Shown here in pieces: positions 52,640 to 60,584 of a stretch of DNA of 64,000 nt. Each line of letters opens with the position of its first letter. The stretch's first letter is position 1. Where the stretch lies: positions 1,116,001 to 1,180,000 of the forward strand of contig NZ_JAINVW010000003.1 in assembly GCF_019880545.1 (NCBI RefSeq). The letters run 5' to 3'. This DNA is from Flagellimonas meishanensis. GTDB lineage: Bacteria > Bacteroidota > Bacteroidia > Flavobacteriales > Flavobacteriaceae. The translations under genes were made by a program, and so were the position numbers. Below the pieces are notes generated by a model. The model had not been told where the DNA came from and did not search any database. It saw only the letters and a program-made list of their open reading frames with translations.

Positions 52640-53567
52640 GGTCCTTGTTTTTTACAGTTTGAATGAAAATATCATTGGCAGAAGGAATGGTTTCCTCAAA
52701 ATGATGGATATTGGCCCGATTGGACAATTCGGCAAGCACTTCCGCAGTGCGTTCGGATGGCAATTGTACCTGAAAATTGAGTTGGCTTTCCAATGGATCA
52801 AATTGGGATGAGAGTATGTTGAACTTGGCTCTCAAACTGTTCAAAAGTGCATCCCCATCACCGTTTGTCTGCAACCCAACATTGAAAATGTTTTTCTTAT
52901 AGGCTTTTTTGATATCGGACAACCTTCCATCCAAAATCTTCTCCGATTTATGGATCAGGGCAATATACTCGCAAAGCTCTTCGACGGATTCCATTCTATG
53001 GGTAGAGAATATAATGGAAGTGCCCTGCTCTTTCAATTTCAATATTTCATCTTTGATGATGTTGGCATTTATGGGGTCAAATCCGCTGAACGGCTCATCA
53101 AATATGAGCAACTTGGGCTGGTGCAATACAGTCACTATAAATTGTATCTTCTGGGCCATCCCCTTGGATAGCTCCTGTATTTTTTTGTTCCACCAATCCC
53201 CAATTTCCAAGCGGTCAAACCAATATTTGAGCCGCTTTTTTGCTTCTGATTTTGAAAGGCCCTTCAGTTGGGCCAGATAAAGTGCCTGCTCCCCCACTTT
53301 CATGCTTTTGTAGAGTCCGCGTTCCTCAGGAAGGTATCCTATGAGTGAAATGTGTTTGGGTGCGAGGGGTTCCCCATTGAACCAAATCTTTCCCTGATCC
53401 TGATAGGTTATTTGGTTGATGATTCTTATGAAGGAAGTTTTTCCGGCCCCGTTGGGACCCAACAATCCATATATGCAGTTTCTGGGTATTTTTAATGAAA
53501 TGTTGCTCAGCGCAGTATGGTTTCCATAGGTTTTGGAAACATTTTCGGCAACAAGGATGTCGTCCAT
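52629..53567 (-). CDS. ABC transporter ATP-binding protein (NatA-like)
   Basis: A 312-residue ABC ATPase. Walker A is GPNGAGKTS, the Q-loop follows, the signature is LSKGMAQKIQF (a variant of LSGGQ), Walker B is LLIFDEPFSGFDP and the switch histidine is in IIFSTHRMESVEE. The C-terminal 80 residues are the tail found in DrrA/NatA subunits. It pairs with the NatB-like permease encoded 11 bp overlapping downstream. A -7 box TATCTTTG (forward 53582-53589) lies just upstream, so this is the first gene of the five-gene operon. Confidence 0.88.
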   Translation of the reverse strand: MDDILVAENVSKTYGNHTALSNISLKIPRNCIYGLLGPNGAGKTSFIRIINQITYQDQGKIWFNGEPLAPKHISLIGYLPEERGLYKSMKVGEQALYLAQLKGLSKSEAKKRLKYWFDRLEIGDWWNKKIQELSKGMAQKIQFIVTVLHQPKLLIFDEPFSGFDPINANIIKDEILKLKEQGTSIIFSTHRMESVEELCEYIALIHKSEKILDGRLSDIKKAYKKNIFNVGLQTNGDGDALLNSLRAKFNILSSQFDPLESQLNFQVQLPSERTAEVLAELSNRANIHHFEETIPSANDIFIQTVKNKDHDR

Positions 53568-53581
53568 TTAAACTATTTTTT

Positions 53582-53589
53582 CAAAGATA
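53582..53589 (-). promoter_or_regulatory. Putative -7 box of the ABC-mscS-barrel-regulator operon (TATCTTTG on the minus strand)
   Basis: Forward CAAAGATA is TATCTTTG on the minus strand, a full match to TAnnTTTG, 15 bp before the first ATG. No TTG is present at 17-23 bp upstream. It is the only promoter-like element seen for the whole five-gene run. Confidence 0.4.
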
Positions 53590-53620
53590 TGCAATTGCCC
53601 CAAAAGGCCATTTGACTCTA

Positions 53621-53658
53621 AAAACAAAACCCACCCTTAAAATAATTTCAAGGATGGG
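53621..53658 (-). terminator. Terminator after dnaJ
   Basis: On the minus strand CCCATCCTT pairs with AAGGGTGGG, with one T/G wobble, around GAAATTATTTT, and is followed by TTTTGTTTT. It lies about 95 bp beyond the dnaJ stop codon and before the ABC operon. Confidence 0.65.
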
Positions 53659-53752
53659 AAAAAAATTGCTATGAAAAAGAAAATTAGATATTGGATACCC
53701 AACATCAATTTCAAATATACGTTTTTTATTTAAACAGCAAGCTTTTTTGCAA

Positions 53753-54868
53753 TTAAGAGAACATATCTTTTACTTTTTCAAAGAAAGATTTATCAGATTT
53801 TTCTGGCTTTGGAATGAAATTTTCATCATTCGCCATACGTTCAAAAAATTCCCGCTGTTCTTTGTTCAATTCCTTCGGGGTCCACACATTCACGTGTACC
53901 AGCAAATCGCCGCTGCCGTACCCATTTATACTGGCTATCCCCTTTCCACGCAGGCGCAAAATCTTTCCTGATTGGATACCGGGCTCCAGCTTTATTCGAA
54001 CTTTTCCCCCCACGGCATCTATTTCCTTGGAACTTCCCAGTGCCGCTTCGGAGAGGCTTATGTACAGGTCATAATGTAGGTTGTCCCCTTCGCGTTTCAA
54101 GGTTTCGTGCTCCACGGTTTCAATGGCCACCAACAAATCTCCGGGGACTCCGTTGCCCGGGGCACCGTTACCTTTTCCGGAAACCTTAAGTTGCATTCCT
54201 TCTTCAACCCCTAGCGGAATTTTAATGGAAACGGTCTCCTCCTTAACCACCAGTCCTTGGGCATCCGCCCCTGCTGGTCGCTTGTCTATGATCTGTCCTG
54301 CACCACCACAGCTACTACAGGTGGTAGAGGTTTGCATTCTGCCGAGTATGGTATTGGTTATTTTGGTCATCTGACCACTGCCGTGACAGGTGGGGCAAGT
54401 TTTATAGGTGACCCCGTCGGCCTGTACTTTCCTTCTTACCTTCACCTTTTTTTCAACGCCATTGGCCACTTCCTCAAGGGTCAATCGTACCCGTATGCGC
54501 AGATTGCTCCCCTTTACACGTCGTTGGCCTCCGCCACCAAAGCCGCCAAATCCGCCAAAACCACCTCCAAATGCACTGCCAAAAATGTCGCCGAACTGAC
54601 TGAAGATATCTTCCATATTCATGCCTCCACCGCCAAAACCGCCACCTTCGAAGGCCGCGTGACCATATTGGTCATATTTGGCCCGCTTATCTGGGTCGCT
54701 CAGCACTTCATAGGCCTCAGCTGCTTTTTTGAACATTTCCTCGGCCTTTGCATCCCCAGGATTTTTGTCGGGATGATATTCAATGGCCTTTTTTCGGTAA
54801 GCCTTTTTTATTTCGGCTGCCGAAGCTCCCTTGGAAACACCCAATATTTCGTAATAGTCTTCCTTCAT
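53753..54868 (-). CDS. dnaJ: Chaperone DnaJ (reduced zinc-binding region)
   Basis: A 371-residue co-chaperone that delivers clients to DnaK and stimulates its ATPase. The J domain has HPD at 32-34, and a Gly/Phe-rich segment follows (71-118). The zinc region has only two CxxCxGxG motifs (CPTCHGSG at 158-165 and CSSCGGAG at 184-191) where E. coli DnaJ has four. Their spacing fits motifs 2 and 3, which make up the zinc site needed for work with DnaK; the other zinc site is therefore lost. The C-terminal substrate domains and dimerisation helix are normal. grpE lies 6 bp upstream; dnaK is not in the window. Confidence 0.95.
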   Translation of the reverse strand: MKEDYYEILGVSKGASAAEIKKAYRKKAIEYHPDKNPGDAKAEEMFKKAAEAYEVLSDPDKRAKYDQYGHAAFEGGGFGGGGMNMEDIFSQFGDIFGSAFGGGFGGFGGFGGGGQRRVKGSNLRIRVRLTLEEVANGVEKKVKVRRKVQADGVTYKTCPTCHGSGQMTKITNTILGRMQTSTTCSSCGGAGQIIDKRPAGADAQGLVVKEETVSIKIPLGVEEGMQLKVSGKGNGAPGNGVPGDLLVAIETVEHETLKREGDNLHYDLYISLSEAALGSSKEIDAVGGKVRIKLEPGIQSGKILRLRGKGIASINGYGSGDLLVHVNVWTPKELNKEQREFFERMANDENFIPKPEKSDKSFFEKVKDMFS

Positions 54869-54874
54869 AAGCTG

Positions 54875-55450
54875 TTAATTTCCAACAACCACCTTTGGGT
54901 GCCGTATAATGCGATCTCCAAGTTTGAAACCTTTTTCAATCACATCAATTATTTTTCCTTTCATTTTTTTGTTTGGGGCGGGAATTTGTGTGATGGCCTC
55001 ATGGATCTCTGCGTCAAAAACATCGCCTTTTTCCACTTCTATTTGCTCAAGTCCCTTGTTCTTTAGGGTTTCCTTGAATTTGTTGCTGATGAGTTCCACA
55101 CCTTTGAACATTTCCTTGTCCTCGGATTTTGATAGTTCCCTTAGTGCCCTTTCAAAATCGTCCAACACGGGAAGGAGCGAAACCATTACCTCCTGTCCGG
55201 CTGTCCTAAACAGTTCCATCCGTTCTTTGGAGGTCCTTTTCTTGAAGTTTTCAAACTCGGCAAACAGCCTCAAAAATTTGTCCTTTTCCTTGGCAAGATC
55301 TTCCCGCAGTTGGTCTTCAACCGAAGTTTTCTGGTCTTCCAAAGTTTCTTTGTCCAAATTTCCGTTTTCTTCGCTCAGTTCAGGATTTTCATCGGTAGAA
55401 ACACCGTTCAGTTCCTCTTCCATTTCCTCAACCTTACTTTTTTTGCCCAT
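54875..55450 (-). CDS. grpE: Nucleotide exchange factor GrpE
   Basis: A 191-residue homodimeric factor that releases ADP from DnaK. The first 50 residues are acidic and disordered; a long coiled coil covers about 50-110 (LAKEKDKFLRLFAEFENFKKRTSKERMEL), followed by the four-helix bundle and the beta wing with DVFDAEIHEAITQIPAPNKKMKGKIIDVIEKGFKLGDRIIRHPKVVVG, which matches the family signature. It is transcribed with dnaJ from the promoter at 55483-55514. Confidence 0.96.
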   Translation of the reverse strand: MGKKSKVEEMEEELNGVSTDENPELSEENGNLDKETLEDQKTSVEDQLREDLAKEKDKFLRLFAEFENFKKRTSKERMELFRTAGQEVMVSLLPVLDDFERALRELSKSEDKEMFKGVELISNKFKETLKNKGLEQIEVEKGDVFDAEIHEAITQIPAPNKKMKGKIIDVIEKGFKLGDRIIRHPKVVVGN

Positions 55451-55482
55451 AAACGTCTGTTTTTATTTCTTTTTTCAAGTGG

Positions 55483-55514
55483 CAAAAGTACTGCCAATTG
55501 TCCAAAAATGTCAA
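55483..55514 (-). promoter_or_regulatory. Bacteroidota-type promoter of grpE-dnaJ
   Basis: On the minus strand TTTTG (its TTG at 55514-55512) and TACTTTTG (55490-55483) are separated by 21 bp, in the accepted range. Transcription would start near 55475, 25 nt before the grpE ATG. Confidence 0.5.
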
Positions 55515-55532
55515 AATGTCATTGCAAAACAT

Positions 55533-55558
55533 AAAAAAATCCGCCAATGCGGATTTTA
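55533..55558 (-). terminator. Terminator after the TIGR01777 epimerase gene
   Basis: ATCCGC (55539-55544) pairs with GCGGAT (55549-55554) around CAAT. On the minus strand it is followed by a run of seven T, so it ends the epimerase transcript 22 bp past the stop codon. Confidence 0.7.
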
Positions 55559-55579
55559 TACATTTTAAAGGATAAACCA

Positions 55580-56539
55580 CTAAACCAATTCGTTCTTCAT
55601 CGTGGCTGTGGCTGTTCTGCTTTTCCGATTCTCGTCAAAAAGATTTTCCAGGGCCGGACCCAAGTTGGGAAATTGAAAATTGAATCCGTGCTTTTCCATT
55701 TTTTTGCTGCTTACCCGTTGACTGGCAAATAGAAGGTAGGACATTTTCCCAAGGATTCCGCTCAGCACAAATTTGGGGACATTAGGCAACCATAGGGGCC
55801 TGTTCAGAACCCGCGCCAATTCTTTGGTCATTTTGGTATTTGTTACCGGGTTGGGCGAAACCCCATTGAAAACACCTTCAAGCTTGTTTTCCAGTACAAA
55901 TGTGAACATGATGGCAAGATCATCTATATGGATCCATGATTGCCATTGTTCGCCGCTGCCCAGAGGCGCCCCCACAAAATTTTTGACCGGTGTCGCCATT
56001 CTGGGCAATACCCCTCCATCGGTAGAGAGCACAAGACCTATGCGAATCTTTGCCAGTTTAAAGTCAAATTCATTGAACTTATCGGCGGAAGCTTCCCATT
56101 TTTCTGTAACCTCTCCCAAAAAACTGTCATCGACAACTGTTTCCTTTTCATCATAATAATGCGTCAGTGAGTCGGGATATATCCCTATTGCCGATGCAGT
56201 GATGAAGGACCTTATTTGATGGGTGCTTTTTTTGGACAGGGCATTGTAAAGGGTATCCAAACTTTCCGTCCTACTTTTTAAGATTATTTCTTTGTTTTTT
56301 GAAGTCCATCGTTGTGCAATGCTTGCCCCAGCCAAATTGATGATGGCGTCCACCCCGTCAAAACAAGCCATGTCTATCTCATCTTTGGCCGGGTTCCAAT
56401 AAAAACCTTGAAAATCCTTAGAGTCTGTAATCTTATCCTTGCTGGTGGTCAAGTAATTCACCATTATATTTTGTTGGTGCAGCACTCTGACAATCGCTTG
56501 ACCAACCAATCCCGTAGCTCCTGTGATCAACACCTTCAT
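55580..56539 (-). CDS. TIGR01777-family NAD-dependent epimerase-like protein
   Basis: A 319-residue short-chain dehydrogenase-fold protein. The Rossmann motif is TGATGLVGQAIV at the N-terminus, and INLAGASIAQRWT and the active-site-like SAIGIYPD segment (Tyr-based) belong to the TIGR01777/YfcH group. A C-terminal DUF1731-like region with LWLPNVPKFVLSGILGKMSYLLFASQRVSSKKMEKHGFNF closes it. ATG at 56539 is preceded by AAAAGGA, a possible ribosome site, so it is preferred to ATG at 56554. Activity is not known for this family. Confidence 0.85.
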   Translation of the reverse strand: MKVLITGATGLVGQAIVRVLHQQNIMVNYLTTSKDKITDSKDFQGFYWNPAKDEIDMACFDGVDAIINLAGASIAQRWTSKNKEIILKSRTESLDTLYNALSKKSTHQIRSFITASAIGIYPDSLTHYYDEKETVVDDSFLGEVTEKWEASADKFNEFDFKLAKIRIGLVLSTDGGVLPRMATPVKNFVGAPLGSGEQWQSWIHIDDLAIMFTFVLENKLEGVFNGVSPNPVTNTKMTKELARVLNRPLWLPNVPKFVLSGILGKMSYLLFASQRVSSKKMEKHGFNFQFPNLGPALENLFDENRKSRTATATMKNELV

Positions 56540-56675
56540 ACCATCCTTTTGCATCAAAGTTATAGGTTTAAATACCTGTTTTTGAGGTATTAATTTAGGT
56601 TTAACACAAATGTTTAAACTTTATGACATTTTATGTTAAGTATTTCCCCAGGCTTAAGAAAACTTTAAGGCGGTC

Positions 56676-57338
56676 TCAGTCTTTTATGGCCCTAAGCATT
56701 TCCCGTTTTCCAGGAGGGCCCGGCAATCTTTCCACGGTAAACCCCACCGCCTGCAAAGCCCTGCGGACACTACCTTTGGCCGCATAGGTGACCAAAACTC
56801 CCTTTTCTTGAAGGGACAGGTGCATTATCCGGAAAATTTCTTCGGTCCACAACTCTGGCTGCACCCTGGCCCCGAAAGCATCATAATAAATAAGGTTGAA
56901 CAAATTACGCCCTTCAATTTCCCTGAAATCCTTTTTTTGCTTGCAAAGGGTAAAGTCTTCAGACAGTTTTACCGTAGCCTCCCACGATGCGCTGTGCATT
57001 TTTTGAAAAAATGCTGCGCAGTCCAGAAATTGGAGCTGTTCACAGAAGTTCAAGGCATCTACTTCCACTTGGGAAATGGGATAGGCTTCGACCGCCGTAT
57101 AATGTGTTTTCAAGCCCAGTTCAACGGCTTCATAATAAGTGATCAGTGCGTTCAATCCTGTCCCGAAACCAATTTCCAATAGCTTTACCTCTGTGTTTTT
57201 GAACAAGCGCAACCCGTTTTCGATAAAAACATGATATGCCTCTTGAATCGCCCCATGTTTGGAGTGATAGTGTTCATCCCAATCTTCAATTTGAATGGTT
57301 TTTGAGCCGTCGCCCGTGGTTATTATCCTCCGTTTCAA
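56676..57338 (-). CDS. mnmD: tRNA 5-(aminomethyl)-2-thiouridine methyltransferase MnmD
   Basis: A 220-residue SAM-dependent methyltransferase that makes mnm5s2U at the wobble position of some tRNAs. It corresponds to the MnmC N-terminal domain without the FAD-dependent part. The start matches (TIQIEDWDEHYHSKHGAIQE), the SAM motif is LEIGFGTGLNAL and the DxF-type catalytic segment is IYYDAFGARVQPELWTEEIF. ATG at 57338 overlaps the DUF4920 stop by 4 bp. The stand-alone form is common in Bacteroidota. Confidence 0.9.
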   Translation of the reverse strand: MKRRIITTGDGSKTIQIEDWDEHYHSKHGAIQEAYHVFIENGLRLFKNTEVKLLEIGFGTGLNALITYYEAVELGLKTHYTAVEAYPISQVEVDALNFCEQLQFLDCAAFFQKMHSASWEATVKLSEDFTLCKQKKDFREIEGRNLFNLIYYDAFGARVQPELWTEEIFRIMHLSLQEKGVLVTYAAKGSVRRALQAVGFTVERLPGPPGKREMLRAIKD

Positions 57339-57811
57339 TCTTTTGCCTGGATTAGCACACCATCGGCCTCAAAACGGAGCGTTTTTTTCGGGGAATTGAT
57401 CTTGTTTATTTCTTCCGGTGAATCTCCACGATCTTTTGCGTAGTGTCTTTGTTCCTCGACCGATATTTCTTCCTGAAATGCGATTCCATTCATGACCACG
57501 TTCATATCAGCAGCGTTGGTGGGAACAAAAAAACCGTAGTCCTTGAATTTCACAAAAACCTCACTCCCGCCATCCAATGCCACCTTCATCCAACAACCTT
57601 TGGCCTGGCAAACTTCCTTGATCTTTCCAGTCAACTGTGCCTTAACCGCATCTTTTAGATCAAGCCCATCAAAAATCGCATTGGCAGGCCTTTCATTTGG
57701 TCTGATTTGGAACGCTTCCCCATAAAAACCTGATATTTTAGGCTCTTGGGCACTCACAAAAACTGCAAAAAACATTGGTAAAACAGTAGCAAAAATGTTA
57801 AAAAACCTCAT
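57335..57811 (-). CDS. DUF4920 domain-containing exported protein
   Basis: A 158-residue protein with a signal peptide (residues 1-21, FVSAQ) and a DUF4920 domain: FYGEAFQIRPNERPANAIFDGLDLKDAV, KIKEVCQAKGCWMKVALD with two cysteines spaced C-x4-C, and FKDYGFFVPTNAADM. The cysteines may bind copper or form a disulfide. It is predicted to be periplasmic or secreted. The gene runs into mnmD with a 4-bp overlap, though no functional tie is evident. Function unknown. Confidence 0.8.
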   Translation of the reverse strand: MRFFNIFATVLPMFFAVFVSAQEPKISGFYGEAFQIRPNERPANAIFDGLDLKDAVKAQLTGKIKEVCQAKGCWMKVALDGGSEVFVKFKDYGFFVPTNAADMNVVMNGIAFQEEISVEEQRHYAKDRGDSPEEINKINSPKKTLRFEADGVLIQAKD

Positions 57812-57916
57812 AATCAGTAAGATTTGTGTTTTCCCTAAAAAAGAATGGTAATTAGGATTAAGGTACGACCAAAACTAACAATAATTGGCTAATTTTAACA
57901 TCTAAATTGTAATGTC

Positions 57917-58984
57917 ATGGAAGCGATGGTAAACAATATATCCGTGGAGAAAGCGGCCACTTCCAAAATCCATAAGGTGGATTTTGACAACCTTGCCTTT
58001 GGAAGCACCTATACCGATCATATGTTGGTCGCCGACTATGCCAATGGTGAATGGAGTGCCCCCAAGATCATTCCTTATGGCCCTATATCATTGGATCCGT
58101 CTTCCAAAATATTTCACTACGGACAGTCCATTTTTGAAGGACTTAAGGCGTATAAGGACGAAGAAGGAGGCGTATGGCTTTTCAGGCCCCTGGAAAATTG
58201 GAAAAGGCTCAACAAATCGGCCAAGCGACTGGCGATTCCTGAATTGCCCGAAAGTCATTTCATGGATGGCCTTGTTGCCCTATTGCAATTGGAACAAAAT
58301 TGGGTTCCGCGGAATCCTGGCAGTTCGCTCTATGTCCGACCTTTTATGTTTGCTTCCGGAAATGGGTTCCATGCCTCCCCGGCCAAGGAATACAAATTTA
58401 TTATTGCACTTGCGCCCTCTGGGGCCTATTTTTCTGGCAAGGTAAAAGTATTGATTGAGGAGACCTACTCCCGTGCTGCCAATGGTGGTGTTGGCTATGC
58501 AAAAGCCGGAGGGAACTATGCCGGTCAGTTTTATCCGACCCAATTGGCTGCGGAAAAAGGATACCAGCAAGTGATATGGACGGATGACAACAACCATGAA
58601 TTTATCGAGGAAGCGGGCGCCATGAACGTTTTTGTCCGTATCAATGATACCCTTATGACTGCACCCACCAACGACCGTATTTTGGATGGCATTACCCGAA
58701 AAAGTATTTTGGACATTGCCAAGGATGAAGGTATTGCCACGGAAGTGCGCAAAATTTCTGTGAAAGAGGTGGTGGAAGCTGCCAAGAATGGTTCGTTAAA
58801 GGAAATGTTCGGTGCGGGCACCGCGGCCGTGGTTTCCCCCATATCAGGGTTTGGATATAAGGGTGTGGACTATGAACTACCAGAAATTAAAGACAGTTAC
58901 GCCTCCAAACTCAAAAAAATAATAACTGATATCCAGTATAATCGTACTGGGGACAAGTTTGGTTGGCGATATAAAGTAGTTTAA
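57917..58984 (+). CDS. ilvE: Branched-chain amino acid aminotransferase
   Basis: A 355-residue fold type IV PLP enzyme that interconverts branched-chain amino acids and their 2-oxo acids. The length and the order YGQSIFEGLKAY, SLYVRPFMFASG, the catalytic Lys196 in GYAKAGGNYAG, the QQVIWTD-x-NNHEFIEEAGAMNVF strand and the RKSILDIAKDEGIATEVR segment match bacterial class II IlvE. The start at 57917 has no clear ribosome site; ATG at 57926 is an alternative. It is single and is closed by a terminator at 58991. Confidence 0.94.
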   Translation: MEAMVNNISVEKAATSKIHKVDFDNLAFGSTYTDHMLVADYANGEWSAPKIIPYGPISLDPSSKIFHYGQSIFEGLKAYKDEEGGVWLFRPLENWKRLNKSAKRLAIPELPESHFMDGLVALLQLEQNWVPRNPGSSLYVRPFMFASGNGFHASPAKEYKFIIALAPSGAYFSGKVKVLIEETYSRAANGGVGYAKAGGNYAGQFYPTQLAAEKGYQQVIWTDDNNHEFIEEAGAMNVFVRINDTLMTAPTNDRILDGITRKSILDIAKDEGIATEVRKISVKEVVEAAKNGSLKEMFGAGTAAVVSPISGFGYKGVDYELPEIKDSYASKLKKIITDIQYNRTGDKFGWRYKVV

Positions 58985-59013
58985 AAAAAAAGCACCTTTT
59001 AGGTGCTTTTTTT
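58985..59013. terminator. Bidirectional terminator between ilvE and the MazG-like gene
   Basis: AGCACC (58991-58996) pairs with GGTGCT (59002-59007) around TTTTA, with A and T runs on both sides. It serves ilvE (plus) and the MazG-like gene (minus), whose stop codon abuts it. Confidence 0.78.
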
Positions 59014-59398
59014 ATCTGTCCATTATTTCTTGAATATTTGGTTTAAAGTAGTTCGGTCCTTTGAGCACCTTGCCATCTTCCCTATAAATGGGTTTTCCGT
59101 CCATACCCAGTTTGCTCATATTGCTGCGCTGGATTTCCTCAAATACCTCTTCTATCTTATATTGCATACCATGTTCCAAAATGGTTCCACACAGAATATA
59201 GAGCATATCCCCAAGTGCATCCGCAACCTCAATCAAGTCCCCTTTGTTGGCGGCTTCCAGGTATTCCTTGTTTTCCTCATCCATAAGATTGAACCTTAAT
59301 CTGTTCTTATCCGTTCCCAAATTTGCCGTTGGTTCCTGGCAAACACCAAGCCCAAACGACCTGTGGAACAATTCAACCGCCCTTATTTTACTTTTCAT
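59012..59398 (-). CDS. MazG-like nucleoside triphosphate pyrophosphohydrolase family protein
   Basis: A 128-residue all-alpha NTP pyrophosphohydrolase of the MazG-like/phosphoribosyl-ATP pyrophosphohydrolase-like group. The metal-binding EExxE...ExxD pattern is visible in LMDEENKEYLEAANKGDLIEVADALGDMLYILCG, and the C-terminal GKVLKGPNYFKPNI segment is typical of this subgroup. It is expected to remove non-canonical nucleotides in the cytoplasm; the substrate is unknown. Single gene, divergent from the small membrane ORF at 59439. Confidence 0.82.
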   Translation of the reverse strand: MKSKIRAVELFHRSFGLGVCQEPTANLGTDKNRLRFNLMDEENKEYLEAANKGDLIEVADALGDMLYILCGTILEHGMQYKIEEVFEEIQRSNMSKLGMDGKPIYREDGKVLKGPNYFKPNIQEIMDR

Positions 59399-59438
59399 TG
59401 CTGGTTATTTGATTTAGTTTTGCATAAAAATATAAAAT

Positions 59439-59627
59439 ATGTTCAGTTCCGGACAATTGATCTTTGCCTTGTTTTTTGTTGTTGCCTTCACCTTTCTTAT
59501 GATACTTTCCTACCGCAAGGACAAAAAATTGCACCAGAGAAATTATAAAGGTGTTACCTGGGTCCTTGTTTCCTTTGTGATTTTTGTATTGGCGTTGTTC
59601 CTGATCAAACACTTTCTCAAAAATTAA
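59439..59627 (+). CDS. Small two-span membrane protein
   Basis: A 62-residue protein with two hydrophobic segments (about residues 7-25 and 41-60) separated by a strongly basic loop YRKDKKLHQRNYKG, which by the positive-inside rule should be cytoplasmic, giving both ends periplasmic. Small proteins of this layout occur widely in Flavobacteriaceae but no function is known. It is divergent from the MazG-like gene and is followed by a 115-bp gap before the next small ORF. Confidence 0.6.
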   Translation: MFSSGQLIFALFFVVAFTFLMILSYRKDKKLHQRNYKGVTWVLVSFVIFVLALFLIKHFLKN

Positions 59628-59708
59628 CATCTACATTACAGATACCACAAAAATGAGGGGTTTAACAACTTTTGGAGCCGTTTAAACCGTATACTATAGG
59701 AAAAGGTG

Positions 59709-59716
59709 TACTTTTG
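59709..59716 (+). promoter_or_regulatory. Putative -7 box ahead of the third tiny ORF and crcB (TACTTTTG)
   Basis: TACTTTTG matches TAnnTTTG, 26 bp before the ATG at 59743. No TTG at the usual distance is seen upstream. Confidence 0.35.
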
Positions 59717-59742
59717 TTTAACATTTATTTGGCAAAACCATT

Positions 59743-59922
59743 ATGATTACATTTTTGGGAATCTTATTCGGCTTACTTGCTATCAATGCGATTCTTTTAT
59801 TGTTCAGTGTCAACGGTGCCACTGAAGGATTTGGAGGGTCCACAAACAAAAATGAGAAGACTTCAGTTACCAAACTCTTACCCCGGGAGTCTTCCGAAAC
59901 CGAATACAAAAAAGCTGTTTAG
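59743..59922 (+). CDS. Small single-span membrane ORF, 59 residues (member 3), upstream of crcB
   Basis: No known family was recognised. The ORF encodes a span (residues 3-22, TFLGILFGLLAINAILLLFS) ending in SVN, as in the ORFs at 42970 and 43185, then a 35-residue polar tail rich in Thr, Ser, Glu and Lys (GGSTNKNEKTS to EYKKAV). The core I-L-x(4)-L-x-x-N-x(2)-L-L-L-x-S-V-N matches the two shorter ORFs. It starts at ATG 59743 behind a -7 box and ends 16 bp before crcB, so it is probably cotranscribed with the fluoride channel gene. Topology and function are inferred only from the sequence. Confidence 0.5.
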   Translation: MITFLGILFGLLAINAILLLFSVNGATEGFGGSTNKNEKTSVTKLLPRESSETEYKKAV

Positions 59923-59938
59923 TTCGTACCTTTGAGGT

Positions 59939-60313
59939 ATGAAACAGGCTCTTCTTATTTTCCTGGGAGGCGGCTTTGGAAGTATGCTGCGCTTTGTGGT
60001 TTCCAAATCACTGAATCCCTTGCTCCAAAATTTTTTTCTTGGCACTTTCCTGGTGAATATAGTAGGTTGCCTACTAATAGGTATCATTTTGGGTTTATCC
60101 TCACGGGAAAATCTTTTCTCTTTTAATACCACTGTCCTGCTCGCAACGGGTTTTTGTGGCGGCTTCACCACTTTTTCGGCATTCGCTTTTGAACAGCATA
60201 CCCTTATAAAGAACGGCGAATTTTTCAGCTTCTCCCTATATGCCATTGCCAGTTTGGCAATCGGTGTTTTTGCCGTTGCGCTGGGATTGTGGCTCTCCAG
60301 ACTTGGGAGTTAG
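59939..60313 (+). CDS. crcB: Fluoride-specific ion channel CrcB/Fluc
   Basis: A 124-residue inner-membrane protein with four spans that dimerises to form two fluoride pores. The conserved residues are present: GGGFGSMLRFVVSK in the first span with the arginine, NIVGCLLIG in the second with the pore asparagine, and GFCGGFTTFSAFAFE in the third with the sodium-binding glycines and the phenylalanine box. It follows the small membrane ORF by 16 bp. No fluoride riboswitch could be recognised upstream. Confidence 0.93.
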   Translation: MKQALLIFLGGGFGSMLRFVVSKSLNPLLQNFFLGTFLVNIVGCLLIGIILGLSSRENLFSFNTTVLLATGFCGGFTTFSAFAFEQHTLIKNGEFFSFSLYAIASLAIGVFAVALGLWLSRLGS

Positions 60314-60462
60314 TTATATTTCTCAATTTTATTCCCGCTTTTTGTTTGTTTGATAACAGATTTGTAATAAAAATCGCCATTTACTCCAAAAAGGGCGACA
60401 AAATCCGTTGCATCCCATAAAAAATTGATTAAATGATTAAAAAAGTGATTTATATAATCACA

Positions 60463-60492
60463 TACCCCTAAAATTATAGGGGTATTTTTTTT
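60463..60492 (+). terminator. Terminator-like hairpin 150 bp after crcB, upstream of the P-II gene
   Basis: TACCCCTA (60463-60470) pairs perfectly with TAGGGGTA (60477-60484) around AAATTA and is followed by eight T. It stands nearer to the P-II gene (ATG at 60585) than to crcB, so it may end crcB transcription or insulate the ammonium module. Confidence 0.7.
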
Positions 60493-60552
60493 ATAACGAT
60501 AAAAATGAAGTTGTATGCCCTCAAAAATTATATGGTCTAGATTCAATTAACA

Positions 60553-60560
60553 TATATTTG
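60553..60560 (+). promoter_or_regulatory. Putative -7 box of the P-II/amt operon (TATATTTG)
   Basis: TATATTTG matches TAnnTTTG and ends 24 bp before the P-II ATG. No -33 TTG was found at the expected spacing, and no sigma-54 pattern (GG and GC at -24/-12) is present. Confidence 0.4.
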
Positions 60561-60584
60561 GCATCATCAATTAACAACTTAATT

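Noticed and set aside
54257..55066. 269-codon open frame on the plus strand
   Set aside because: It is antisense to dnaJ and grpE and arises from their codon bias.
59628..59742. Possible fluoride riboswitch before crcB
   Set aside because: No pseudoknot-like consensus of the crcB motif could be seen; a covariance-model search would decide.
60493..60584. Sigma-54 promoter before the P-II gene
   Set aside because: TTGGCAT at 60558 is not followed by the GC-containing -12 element at the right distance.
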